From Deltaproteobacteria bacterium (GTDB taxonomy: Bacteria > UBA10199 > GCA-002796325 > JACPFF01): a stretch of DNA of 64,000 bases. The stretch covers positions 54,512 to 118,511 of the forward strand of contig JACQUX010000011.1 in NCBI GenBank assembly GCA_016210045.1, read 5' to 3'. The position numbers and the translations under genes were made by a program. This document shows, piece after piece, positions 24,715 through 33,312 of this stretch. Under the pieces are notes generated by a model. That model was not told where the DNA came from. It made no database searches and was given only the letters and a program-made list of their open reading frames with translations. Positions within the stretch are counted from its first letter, which is position 1. Every line of letters begins with the position of its first letter.

Positions 24715-27375
24715 ATGTCAGACGCCCCCTTGCCGCTCCCCCCTGAGCCGTTGCCGACGGCAGAGTCGGAAATGGTCGCGCATCACACGGGTGATGACGC
24801 AGCAAGAGTCCGCGCTGGCGCGTGGTGGTCACGTTGGTATCTGCTCCCGTTCTTTCGCCGCATTGCCGTAGAAGGCCATGCGGTCGAAGCCTTGCGGGAG
24901 TTGGCCCACAACGGCACCTTGGTCTACCTCTCGACGGAACTCGGCACGATCGAGTGCCAATATTTCTCCTCCCTCTTCCACAACGAACGGCTTCCCCAAC
25001 CACAGTGGATCAACGAATTGGCGCCGCTCAATCCACGATGGAGCGAACGCCTCCCTCCACTGCCAGCTCCGTGGCGTCGCCGTTTGGCCAATCTCCCCAA
25101 ATGGCCGCACCGCGCCTCGGCTGACGACCCCGCGCAGGCCATTCGTAGCGGCCACGTGCAGTCGCTGCTTCGCGCCGGCCACTCCGCGCTGTTTCGGATT
25201 CGCACCACGGCCCTCTACGACGATCTGTTATGGGACGATCCGCAAGAAGATCCGCTGATCCCGCTCGTCGCCGCGCAACAGGAAACCACGACGCCGTTTT
25301 GGCTCGTCCCGTTGCACTTCCAATGGGACCGTCGCCCGGAACGGAGCGCCCCGAACCTGGTCGATCTCTTGTTGGGTGAAGGGCATCGGCCGGGGACATT
25401 GCGTCAGCTTTATACGATCGCCACGCAATGGTGGCGACGCCCGGTCGCGCTGCTCGGCACGCCGATCAACGTCCAAACCTTTCTCGATTCCCGCGTCGGA
25501 GCTTCCGCGCCGGCAGTGGCGCGGGATCTCCGCGCGCACCTGCTTGACCTGATGCGTGGAGAACGGAAAGGACTCACCGGCCCCCCACTCAAGCCGCGCC
25601 GCTGGATGTGCGATCAGGCGCTGCAAAGTGAAGAGGTCCAACGCACGCTCTATCCGTTGGCCGCCGAACGTGGGACCTTCGTGGAGGACCTGCAACTGCT
25701 GGCCAAGCGCTATGCGCGCGAAATCTCGGCCGACGTCAATTACACCGTGGTTGAAATCATGCGACGCCTGATTCGCTGGGTCCTGTCGCATATGTACGAC
25801 TCGATCGATTTTTCTCCGGAAGACCTCGCCAGCGTGCGTAAGGCGCTGGAGGCGGGTCCCGTGATTCTCGCGCCGAATCATCGCAGCCACATCGATTACC
25901 TCCTCCTCTCCACGCTACTCTATGAAAATAATATCGCGCTCCCCTACGGGGCCGGCGGCATCAATCTCGCCTTCTGGCCGTTTGGCTGGATCGCGCGGCG
26001 CTGCGGGGCCTTTTTTTTGCGGCGCACCTTCGAAGGCAACCCGCTCTATCGCGCCGTCTTCGCCGCCTATTTGCGGCTGTTGGTCCGTGAGGGGCATTGT
26101 GTCGAATTTTTTATCGAAGGCGGACGATCCCGCACCGGCAAATCGCTCCCAGCGCGAATGGGGATCTTATCGATGCTGGTCGACACCATGCGCGAACAGG
26201 TCGTGCCGGAACTCCGCTTTATTCCGATCTCGATCACGTATGACCAAGTCATCGAACAACGGGCCTACCTGACCGAATTACATGGAACGCCGAAACGGAA
26301 AGAGAAAGGCTGGGATCTATTGCGGCTCGGCAAATATCTGCGCCGCCGTTACGGACGGATCTATCTCAAGTTTGGCGAGCCGGTCTCGTTCTGGGAGACC
26401 GTCGGCACCCCGATCACGGATGGGGTGACCAAACGCGCGGCGACCCAACAACTTGCGATCACTTTAATGCGGGCCATTCACCGTGGTCTGGTCGTCACCC
26501 CAGCCGCACTCACGGCCACGGCACTGCTACTCCACCCGGGCAGGGCCGTGGCCGAGACCGAAGTCCTCGACACGAGTGCCCGTCTGCTCGATTATCTCCG
26601 CTGGCGAGAAACCCCGACTTCGGAGCTATTAGCACACGATCCGGAGCGCGCTTGTCGCGGGGCCCTCGACCGGTTCACCGACGGTCATCTCATCCAACGC
26701 CACGCCGCATTCCCACCGACGTGTTACGCTGTGGAGTCGGGGAAGCGGTTGGAACTCGACTATAGCAAGAACACGAGCCTGCATGCCTTTGTCTCGATTG
26801 CCTGCCTGGCGGTCATCCTTCGCGCGGCATTCGCCCGCGGAGAAACCCACCCGACCATCGAGCGGATCGCCGCAGATTTTTCCCAATGCCAACAGCTGTT
26901 CCGTTACGAATTTACCTTTGCGACTCGACTCCCGTTACGCGAACACTTGGCGCGCAACGTGGCGTACCTCCAGGAGCGTGGGATCTTGGCCGATTGCCCG
27001 CACGATGAGACGGTGCAAGTCACCCTGCACACGCACCATCAACTCCGCCTCTTTGCGTTGCTGCTGCGCAATTATTTCGAGGCCTACAAGACCGCGCTGC
27101 TGACGTGTCATCAGATCCCCAGCGAGGGCATCGAGGAGCGGAGCTTAACCAAGTTGATGCTGAATTACGGACGTCATTTGCTACTGCTCGGCTCCATTCG
27201 TTGTCCGGAGGCGATTACGCACAGTAATTTTTCGAACGCGATCCGCACGCTCGCAGATTATGGGATATTGCAGCCTGTGGAGCCTGCGCCGAATCGTCGG
27301 GGTAAATGGTGGCGCTTCCAAGCGGATCTCGAGGCGGTCCACACTCTTCAACGAACACTTGAAGAATGGTGTTAA
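24715..27375 (+). CDS. plsB: Glycerol-3-phosphate acyltransferase
   Basis: 886 residues, close to the usual PlsB length of about 800. It transfers an acyl group to the sn-1 position of glycerol-3-phosphate, the first step of phospholipid synthesis, at the inner membrane. The four acyltransferase blocks are visible: NHRSHIDYLLLS (catalytic HxxxxD), GAFFLRRTF, FFIEGGRSRTGK and a later FIPISITYD. A large N-terminal and C-terminal helical domain surrounds them. The ATG at 24715 was preferred to an upstream GTG at 24685. No ribosome site is clear. Confidence 0.94.
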   Translation: MSDAPLPLPPEPLPTAESEMVAHHTGDDAARVRAGAWWSRWYLLPFFRRIAVEGHAVEALRELAHNGTLVYLSTELGTIECQYFSSLFHNERLPQPQWINELAPLNPRWSERLPPLPAPWRRRLANLPKWPHRASADDPAQAIRSGHVQSLLRAGHSALFRIRTTALYDDLLWDDPQEDPLIPLVAAQQETTTPFWLVPLHFQWDRRPERSAPNLVDLLLGEGHRPGTLRQLYTIATQWWRRPVALLGTPINVQTFLDSRVGASAPAVARDLRAHLLDLMRGERKGLTGPPLKPRRWMCDQALQSEEVQRTLYPLAAERGTFVEDLQLLAKRYAREISADVNYTVVEIMRRLIRWVLSHMYDSIDFSPEDLASVRKALEAGPVILAPNHRSHIDYLLLSTLLYENNIALPYGAGGINLAFWPFGWIARRCGAFFLRRTFEGNPLYRAVFAAYLRLLVREGHCVEFFIEGGRSRTGKSLPARMGILSMLVDTMREQVVPELRFIPISITYDQVIEQRAYLTELHGTPKRKEKGWDLLRLGKYLRRRYGRIYLKFGEPVSFWETVGTPITDGVTKRAATQQLAITLMRAIHRGLVVTPAALTATALLLHPGRAVAETEVLDTSARLLDYLRWRETPTSELLAHDPERACRGALDRFTDGHLIQRHAAFPPTCYAVESGKRLELDYSKNTSLHAFVSIACLAVILRAAFARGETHPTIERIAADFSQCQQLFRYEFTFATRLPLREHLARNVAYLQERGILADCPHDETVQVTLHTHHQLRLFALLLRNYFEAYKTALLTCHQIPSEGIEERSLTKLMLNYGRHLLLLGSIRCPEAITHSNFSNAIRTLADYGILQPVEPAPNRRGKWWRFQADLEAVHTLQRTLEEWC

Positions 27376-27805
27376 AGTAACCTTGAAGTCGAATCTCTTC
27401 TGCAATTGTCCACACTGACAGGCCACACACCATACCAATCCCGCTGCGGCGCATGACCGTCACTTGCTGGATTGAAATAGCTGAAATAGCGATGGAGTTG
27501 CTGACTATTGTTTGGGCACTTTTCTCAGAGCCCTGAACGAATACGTCGCGCCGTCACGGCAGACGCATCATCCACAACCTTATCCACAGATAGGCCCGTG
27601 GATAAACCGCGTGGTGTCACTTGCGAACGGCGCGGCGCACTGCTGACAGTGCGATGAGGTTCGAAACAGAGGAGGTCGCCTCGTACGACGACACCGGGAT
27701 AGAGCATCGTACCGACCGATTTGGGGCGACGTGTTTGGTGCATGAAAATGGCCGTAGCGGAATCAGAATCATTCGGCAAGCGGGAATTGGGTGGCTGCGG
27801 AATGG
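27376..27805. other. Intergenic region with a cluster of DnaA-box-like sites
   Basis: 430 bp between convergent genes. It holds one perfect DnaA box TTATCCACA (27580-27588) and three one-mismatch sites: TTGTCCACA (27406-27414), TCATCCACA (27568-27576) and, on the other strand, CGTGGATAA (27597-27605). Three of them fall within 38 bp. The part around 27460-27530 is AT-richer than its surroundings. Open frames crossing it look non-coding. Confidence 0.5.
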
Positions 27806-29188
27806 TCACGCTTCAGAGACATCCTCGGCGTCGCTTTGTCCATCCTGCGATTGGTCGTGCTGCTGTCCCTGTCTCCCGCCCTCACCATCGTGCTCTCGCG
27901 GGGCAGCCCCAACTTGAGGGACGTCCGGGAGCTCCAACGGCAATGGGCGCGGTGAGGCAACCATACTCCGCGTCTGTCCCCAGAGACTGGCCAGGGAACT
28001 CCACACACTCTGTAACGGTGTCTCGACGATCGATTCGCGCACCGGTACGCGCGCCGTTTCGCCGCGCCCCGTGGACATGACCGTTGCCGGCACATCCGCC
28101 ACGAATCCCTGTGCCGTTGGTTGCGCTGCGCCTCCCGCAGATCGCTCGGTGCGCTCGACAGCAACACCTCGCGCTTCCGTCTGCCCCCGCACGTCAGCGT
28201 GCACCTCTGTATCGGAGCCGCCTGTCGGGCCCCAGAATGAAGCAACGACGGTGGCCAGATCGTAGGTTCCGCCGGAAGGGGGTCGTGCATCATCCGCTGC
28301 CAATCGCGTCGATAACGACGCCAGCAGACGGCTGGGGATGGCATGATCGCGTGATTCGAGTGCGGCCGCAATCGGCTCGCGCCAACCGGGGCTGGTAATC
28401 TCATCGTCCTCGCTCAGGATGTCGACACCCTCCCGAGACCGCTCGATGGCACCAGCATCCAGCGTCCCATGCCCGCTGACGGCGTGCGACGACGCGCGGC
28501 CGTCCAACTGGGGAAACCGGTCGCTCCCTGTGTCATTCGTAGCAGGCACCGCCACCGATCCGCTACGCGACCGCGCCGCGTCCGTCTCATGTCGTGTGGG
28601 GACAGAGGCCTCACTCAACTCCCGAGCCAGTGCCGCCGGCACCAAGGGCCTCGCCCCAAGCGCCGCAATGACAGTCGGAACCACAATTTCAAAGCGCCGT
28701 TCCGTCACTAAGCTCACGCCCCCGACCACAAGTTGCAATTGACTGGACGGCGCCGTCGACGACGTCCGTTGTGGTTCAATGGCATGTGGGACCTTGGCCT
28801 CATTCCCGGGACGCACGACATACGTAGCAACGGCGGACTCGATCACGTGTCGGGTGACACCGTCGTATTCCGTCTCCGCAACGGTCACGAGCTGCTGCCG
28901 CCCCGCGGCATCCGTCTCGCGCCGCTCCACGACCCGCCGAAATACGCCTCGGGCCGGCTGCGCCTCCGTGGTGGGGGTATAAATGTAATGGATTTGCTCG
29001 GCGGTTGCGGTGACGGCCTGATACACCCCCTCGGCGACCTGCTCCACCATGATCGGTTCAGTCGACTCGGGATCGAACACCCCCACGACTACTTGTCGGC
29101 CGAATTCATCGGTAATGAGAATCAGTTCCGGCTTGAGGCCGGTTGGACCGGCGGACACTGCGGGGGTGGTGGAATTAATCGGGGCCAT
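27806..29188 (-). CDS. Unknown 460-residue protein without signal peptide
   Basis: The N-terminus (MAPINSTTPAVSAGP) is rich in small polar residues with no hydrophobic segment, followed by a beta-rich part (ELILITDEFGRQVVVGVFDPES, HYIYTPTTE) and a low-complexity C-terminal half rich in Ser, Ala, Glu and Gln that ends EDVSEA. I do not recognise the family. A GAGGAG site lies 11 nt before the ATG, and a degenerate sigma-28-like sequence lies just upstream on the minus strand. The N-terminal style resembles proteins exported by type III or flagellar machinery, but this is only an impression. Codon use looks native. Confidence 0.6.
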   Translation of the reverse strand: MAPINSTTPAVSAGPTGLKPELILITDEFGRQVVVGVFDPESTEPIMVEQVAEGVYQAVTATAEQIHYIYTPTTEAQPARGVFRRVVERRETDAAGRQQLVTVAETEYDGVTRHVIESAVATYVVRPGNEAKVPHAIEPQRTSSTAPSSQLQLVVGGVSLVTERRFEIVVPTVIAALGARPLVPAALARELSEASVPTRHETDAARSRSGSVAVPATNDTGSDRFPQLDGRASSHAVSGHGTLDAGAIERSREGVDILSEDDEITSPGWREPIAAALESRDHAIPSRLLASLSTRLAADDARPPSGGTYDLATVVASFWGPTGGSDTEVHADVRGQTEARGVAVERTERSAGGAAQPTAQGFVADVPATVMSTGRGETARVPVRESIVETPLQSVWSSLASLWGQTRSMVASPRPLPLELPDVPQVGAAPREHDGEGGRQGQQHDQSQDGQSDAEDVSEA

Positions 29189-29509
29189 AAGGGACGAGAC
29201 TCCTCACAGGGGTTATCGGATGCCACGTCGGCCCAAGTTGCGCACGCCGTTCCCTCGAAGCGGCGCTTCGTTTGGAACCGGCACATGTGCCCGCAAAGCG
29301 CTTGGTGGGACAGATCCCCGTTGCCCCTCCGGCGGAGTGAGACAGATCTCCGCTTCACAACGCACCACGCCGGAACACCGCGTATTGCCTGAACCTCCGA
29401 GCTGGCATAGCGGCCAGCATCAAGCCCTCACCCTCCGCCTAAGGCGGACTCCTCTCCCTTTGGGGAGAGGGCTGGGCGAGGGGTAGCTGAAGAAGTCAGG
29501 CCTATTCAG
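29189..29509. other. Gene-free region with REP-like inverted repeats
   Basis: Divergent intergenic region. The best structure is at 29418-29484: a hairpin of the CTCTCCC-TTTG-GGGAGAG type flanked by further complementary CCCTC/GAGGG blocks and a CCGCCTAAGGCGG palindrome, as in common intergenic REP-like elements. No protein-coding frame looks real. Confidence 0.65.
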
Positions 29510-29536
29510 GCAACTTTTTCTGCGACGTGCCGATAA
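29510..29536 (+). promoter_or_regulatory. Sigma-28 (FliA)-type promoter candidate
   Basis: GCAACTTT (29510-29517), an 11-nt spacer and a perfect GCCGATAA (29529-29536). The -35 octamer is identical to the site at 20025 and the spacing is the same. Transcription would begin near 29543, leaving a short leader with a GGAG site before the ATG at 29557. Confidence 0.65.
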
Positions 29537-29556
29537 GGGGGTGGAGACGTGGTTAC

Positions 29557-32500
29557 ATGCGCCTGAGGCCCTACATTGCAGTTCTCGCACTGTCCCTGTT
29601 GGCCCTGGCCTGCGGCGGCAAAGACTATACGCCTATCTATTTCCCAACGGGTGCGGAGGGGGAAGGCACGGCCGCCCCTGCGATCGCCACACCAGATTCG
29701 ACCGACACGACGGCGAAGAGTTGCAGCACGCAGTTCACGACCACGCTCTGTGTCACCATTATCGGCGAGCAATTGAGTGTCGGCGGTGCCGGCGAGGACC
29801 CGCTGTGCGCCGCAAATATCCCGCCGATCCCATTGGAGATCAGCGCGGGCACCGTCCGCATGCGGGGCGACCTCTTCCCGGACATTATTGTCGAGGGCCA
29901 TGGGCTCCCGGTCCCGATCACCATTAATGGGCGCGGCTCCACGGATGGGCGGACCAATATTGGCGAGGGCGCCGTCGGCGCCGATGGCAATCTCAGCATC
30001 GAAGGCTTTGCCTTCTACGTGACCGCACTCGAACAAGTCGGCCAGATCCCCGATCTCAATCTCACCACCGGCGAGACACCGGCGTTTCCAAAAGTTGAGG
30101 CACTTCACGGCCAGCCGGCCACGGCCGATGGGTCGCTCACGTTGGTCGGCGCCACCCGACTCGGCTCGCTGTTTCCTAGCGCCGATGCGTATCTGAAAGG
30201 CGCGACCTTGACCGCGACGTTCAGCGGGAAGCTAGACCCGCCACTCAGTGCATGCGGCACCGCACCGAGTCGGCCCATCCATCTCGAGATCACGAAGTTA
30301 ATCGTTGGTCCGGAGGGCGATGAGGCCGCAATCCCGATTCCGGACGGCAATCGTCTGGAAATTTCCGCAGGCACATTCATTCCAACCGACGTGCGTCAAG
30401 TCGGACCGCGCTTTGAGGCGGCCGCAAAGTTTCGACTCGTGAACCTGAGTGACACACCGCTCGCGATCAAAATCCCGCCGCGCATTGGCCCATTTTTCCT
30501 CAGCTCCGCTTCCCCGCTGAATCGCACGCTTCCCGTCAAGGGGACGATGACGTTGACGGTGATCTTTCGTCCCGATCCGAAGAAAGAACCAGGCCTCCAG
30601 ACCGAGACGGTGCAGATCGGCGGCGATCCGTTCACCCTCACTGCCACGGCGCTCGCCACGGCCGGCCGTGTCGGGATCTCGATCGTCAACAGCGATGGCC
30701 AGTTGGAACGCGAGCGGGTCGATCAAGTCGTGGTCGGCGAACTGGCGGTCCCGGCCAGCCCGGAACGGGCCTATTTCGCCTGTCAGACCGTGTTATGCGG
30801 CGGCATCCCGCTCCCCACTCAATGCCAGGCCTGCACTAGCGATCCACAGCAGTGTCAATTGCTGACGATCGGGGAGCGCGGCGAGGCGTTGACCGAGGTT
30901 GACGCCGCGTGCCAACCGGTCCACCCGCATGCCCATGAACGACTCAGTGTCGATTTCAGCGGCACGCAAGCGGAGACCACGCCAGCCATTCGCATCCTCA
31001 CATTACGCAACGACGGCCCCAATCCGTTGACCATCCGCTCACTGCGACTGCGCGAAGTGGGCGGCAGCGCGTCGAGTCGACAATTTTTGTTCCGCGCGGA
31101 GACGCTGTACGTCAGCGACGACTTCAACAAGATTCGCAACCTGGTCACGGCCACGGCGGGGAGTGCGCCCTCGACAACCGCCGTCACCAAATTTCCGTTG
31201 ACCCTCCCCCCCTACGATCCGCCGCTGCTCCACACCCAAGCGTATTTTGTCATCGCGTACCATCCGAACGACTTGGCCGGCAGCGACGGCCGCGTGGCCG
31301 GCGTCGGCGCCGCAGTGACTGATCGCGCGGTTCTCGAACTTGAAGCGGAGGACGGCACGATCACGACGCTGCAACTGAGTGGATTGACGACCATCAAGGA
31401 TGTCCCGCCGCTGCAAGTCTATTTCGCGACCGGCAATGGGCTGAAAGAACGGAGCGACGGGAGCACGTTTGCGTTTCAAGGAATCACCCGCGCGACCACG
31501 GACCTCGCGGTCCCGGTGTTGATCCGCGTCGGAGAGAGTGCGCCACGACCCGTCCGCGTCACCGGCGTCCGCGTGACCGGCGCCGACGCCGCGCACTTTG
31601 AATGGCTCGACTCGACCACGACGATCGCCGCCAAACCGGCGGGCGCACGCTGCACGTTGCCGTTGTTCGGACCCGACGGCGGCATCATCGGCATCAACGC
31701 CGATCCCCGCCCCGTGAGCCTGGCGCCGAGCGGTTACGATCTGACGCCCGGCGCAACGCCGCTGGAGACGATGCCGCTGTTCGGTTGTCTCAACTTTCAC
31801 GTCGAGCTGAACTCGACGACAACGCCGCAACGCCAATTCCGCGGCGCGTTGACGATTCAAGCCGAGGCGTTAGGCCCGGATCGAAAACCGCTGCGCAATC
31901 CGGACGGCTCGATCAAACAATCGACGTTTACGATCCCATTGCTGGCGGTGATCGAACCGCGCCAAGGCCCGGCGGTGCTGCGCATCACACAGACGATGTC
32001 GACGTTGCTGAACCCGCAATTCCCGACCGTGGCTGCGGCCATTCCAATGAACGAACTCCAGGCCCGGATTGCCGAAGGCGAGGCCAGCCAGGAGGATCAA
32101 TTCCTGATCCTCGGGGCGTTTTTGCTCGATCCGTTCGACCAACAAGACCTCAAGAGCGAAGAGGGCGCGATCGTCAGCACGCCTGGGGACGGCGTCACGG
32201 CCGTGTTCCGCCGCATCGATACCCATCCGACCAGCGACACCTACGACGATCCGGCGTTGCGCGATTACACGGCCTTTGCCCACGACGGGACGCGGCCAGC
32301 GGGATCGCGCGGCGTCTTCTGGGATTATCCGAATGTCCCGCCCGACTTCCGCGCCAATAGCCTGAAGATTTTTACCGAGACGCTCTCCAATCCAGGACCG
32401 TTGGCCCCGGAGGAGAAGAAACCGCATCAGCCGTCCCGCTGCGAAAGCGTGGATCCGTGCAGTCCTGAAGGACAACGCAAATATGGCACCGGCCCGACGG

Positions 32501-33312
32501 AGCCGGGCAAGAAAGGGGTCTGCGCGTTCTTCAACATCACCGCTGGGACATACCAAAGTCCCGCGTTTCACACCGCCGACGAGATGCCGGGCGGCACGTA
32601 TCAAGACCTGTGCGCCACGAAGGGGCAAAAACAAGCACTGCTGGACATCCCCGGCTCCTACACCCTCGACGGCCAATTCGACTTTACGTTGGGGCTGCGC
32701 TTCTGGGGACCCAATTACTTTCACAATCCTGCGGGACCGCTCGGGCCGAAGCCGCCACTCGACCAGATCTTTCATTTGACCTTTACGACGCGACCGCTGC
32801 TTCCACCAACCGAAACGCCGGGCCTGAATGTGATCCCCGACCCGCGCGTGAACGCCGCGAAGCAGGAACACAAAATCAATCTGACCGATCCGAATCTCGA
32901 AACCCCGGCGATCTGCGCACGCAACACCAATAACGACTCCATCCAGGGGGAACGCTACAGCACGTGGCGATATATCGCCCCGCTGCTCTCCAAAGATCCC
33001 GAAGGATTGATTCCCGCCGGATGCCCGGAGACCGGCAATACGTTCACCGGCGGCTCTGCCTATCTGCATGGTCGGCCGCTCGATCATGAGACCGGGATTT
33101 TCACCGTCGTCGGCGTCTCCAAGTTCGGCACCAGCGAGGACCTGACCTTTGCGTTCAAAGACGTCGTCATCTTCATCGTGTTGAACGGATGGCTCTGTGA
33201 TCCGGCGGGATCGCCCGACCAGTTAGAAGGCGAACACTGCTTCGATCTGCAACTCAACGAACGCGACGCCGCGTCGCAGATCTCGATCGTGACGGGGGCG
33301 CCCCATGGGTGA
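29557..33312 (+). CDS. Very large lipoprotein with ASH/Hydin-like domains
   Basis: 1251 residues. The ATG at 29557 gives a lipoprotein signal (YIAVLALSLLALAC, lipobox LALAC). The mature protein is beta-rich throughout, with ASH/Hydin-like immunoglobulin units such as FRLVNLSDTPLAIKIPP...LPVKGTMTLTVIFRPD and ILTLRNDGPNPLTIRSLRL. A cysteine-rich stretch (ACQTVLCGGIPLPTQCQACTSDPQQCQ) lies near residue 410-440. It is probably an envelope surface protein. The shorter lipoprotein at 20086 has the same domain type and promoter type. Its stop overlaps the next gene by 8 nt, in a G/C-run context that could allow a frameshift. Confidence 0.8.
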   Translation: MRLRPYIAVLALSLLALACGGKDYTPIYFPTGAEGEGTAAPAIATPDSTDTTAKSCSTQFTTTLCVTIIGEQLSVGGAGEDPLCAANIPPIPLEISAGTVRMRGDLFPDIIVEGHGLPVPITINGRGSTDGRTNIGEGAVGADGNLSIEGFAFYVTALEQVGQIPDLNLTTGETPAFPKVEALHGQPATADGSLTLVGATRLGSLFPSADAYLKGATLTATFSGKLDPPLSACGTAPSRPIHLEITKLIVGPEGDEAAIPIPDGNRLEISAGTFIPTDVRQVGPRFEAAAKFRLVNLSDTPLAIKIPPRIGPFFLSSASPLNRTLPVKGTMTLTVIFRPDPKKEPGLQTETVQIGGDPFTLTATALATAGRVGISIVNSDGQLERERVDQVVVGELAVPASPERAYFACQTVLCGGIPLPTQCQACTSDPQQCQLLTIGERGEALTEVDAACQPVHPHAHERLSVDFSGTQAETTPAIRILTLRNDGPNPLTIRSLRLREVGGSASSRQFLFRAETLYVSDDFNKIRNLVTATAGSAPSTTAVTKFPLTLPPYDPPLLHTQAYFVIAYHPNDLAGSDGRVAGVGAAVTDRAVLELEAEDGTITTLQLSGLTTIKDVPPLQVYFATGNGLKERSDGSTFAFQGITRATTDLAVPVLIRVGESAPRPVRVTGVRVTGADAAHFEWLDSTTTIAAKPAGARCTLPLFGPDGGIIGINADPRPVSLAPSGYDLTPGATPLETMPLFGCLNFHVELNSTTTPQRQFRGALTIQAEALGPDRKPLRNPDGSIKQSTFTIPLLAVIEPRQGPAVLRITQTMSTLLNPQFPTVAAAIPMNELQARIAEGEASQEDQFLILGAFLLDPFDQQDLKSEEGAIVSTPGDGVTAVFRRIDTHPTSDTYDDPALRDYTAFAHDGTRPAGSRGVFWDYPNVPPDFRANSLKIFTETLSNPGPLAPEEKKPHQPSRCESVDPCSPEGQRKYGTGPTEPGKKGVCAFFNITAGTYQSPAFHTADEMPGGTYQDLCATKGQKQALLDIPGSYTLDGQFDFTLGLRFWGPNYFHNPAGPLGPKPPLDQIFHLTFTTRPLLPPTETPGLNVIPDPRVNAAKQEHKINLTDPNLETPAICARNTNNDSIQGERYSTWRYIAPLLSKDPEGLIPAGCPETGNTFTGGSAYLHGRPLDHETGIFTVVGVSKFGTSEDLTFAFKDVVIFIVLNGWLCDPAGSPDQLEGEHCFDLQLNERDAASQISIVTGAPHG

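Noticed and set aside
27525..27917. Small frames over the DnaA-box region
   Set aside because: Composition is unlike the neighbouring genes, starts have no ribosome sites and the frames cross the box cluster.
29300..29380. CRISPR-like repeated GACAGATC blocks
   Set aside because: Only two imperfect copies, no regular spacers and no cas genes in the window.
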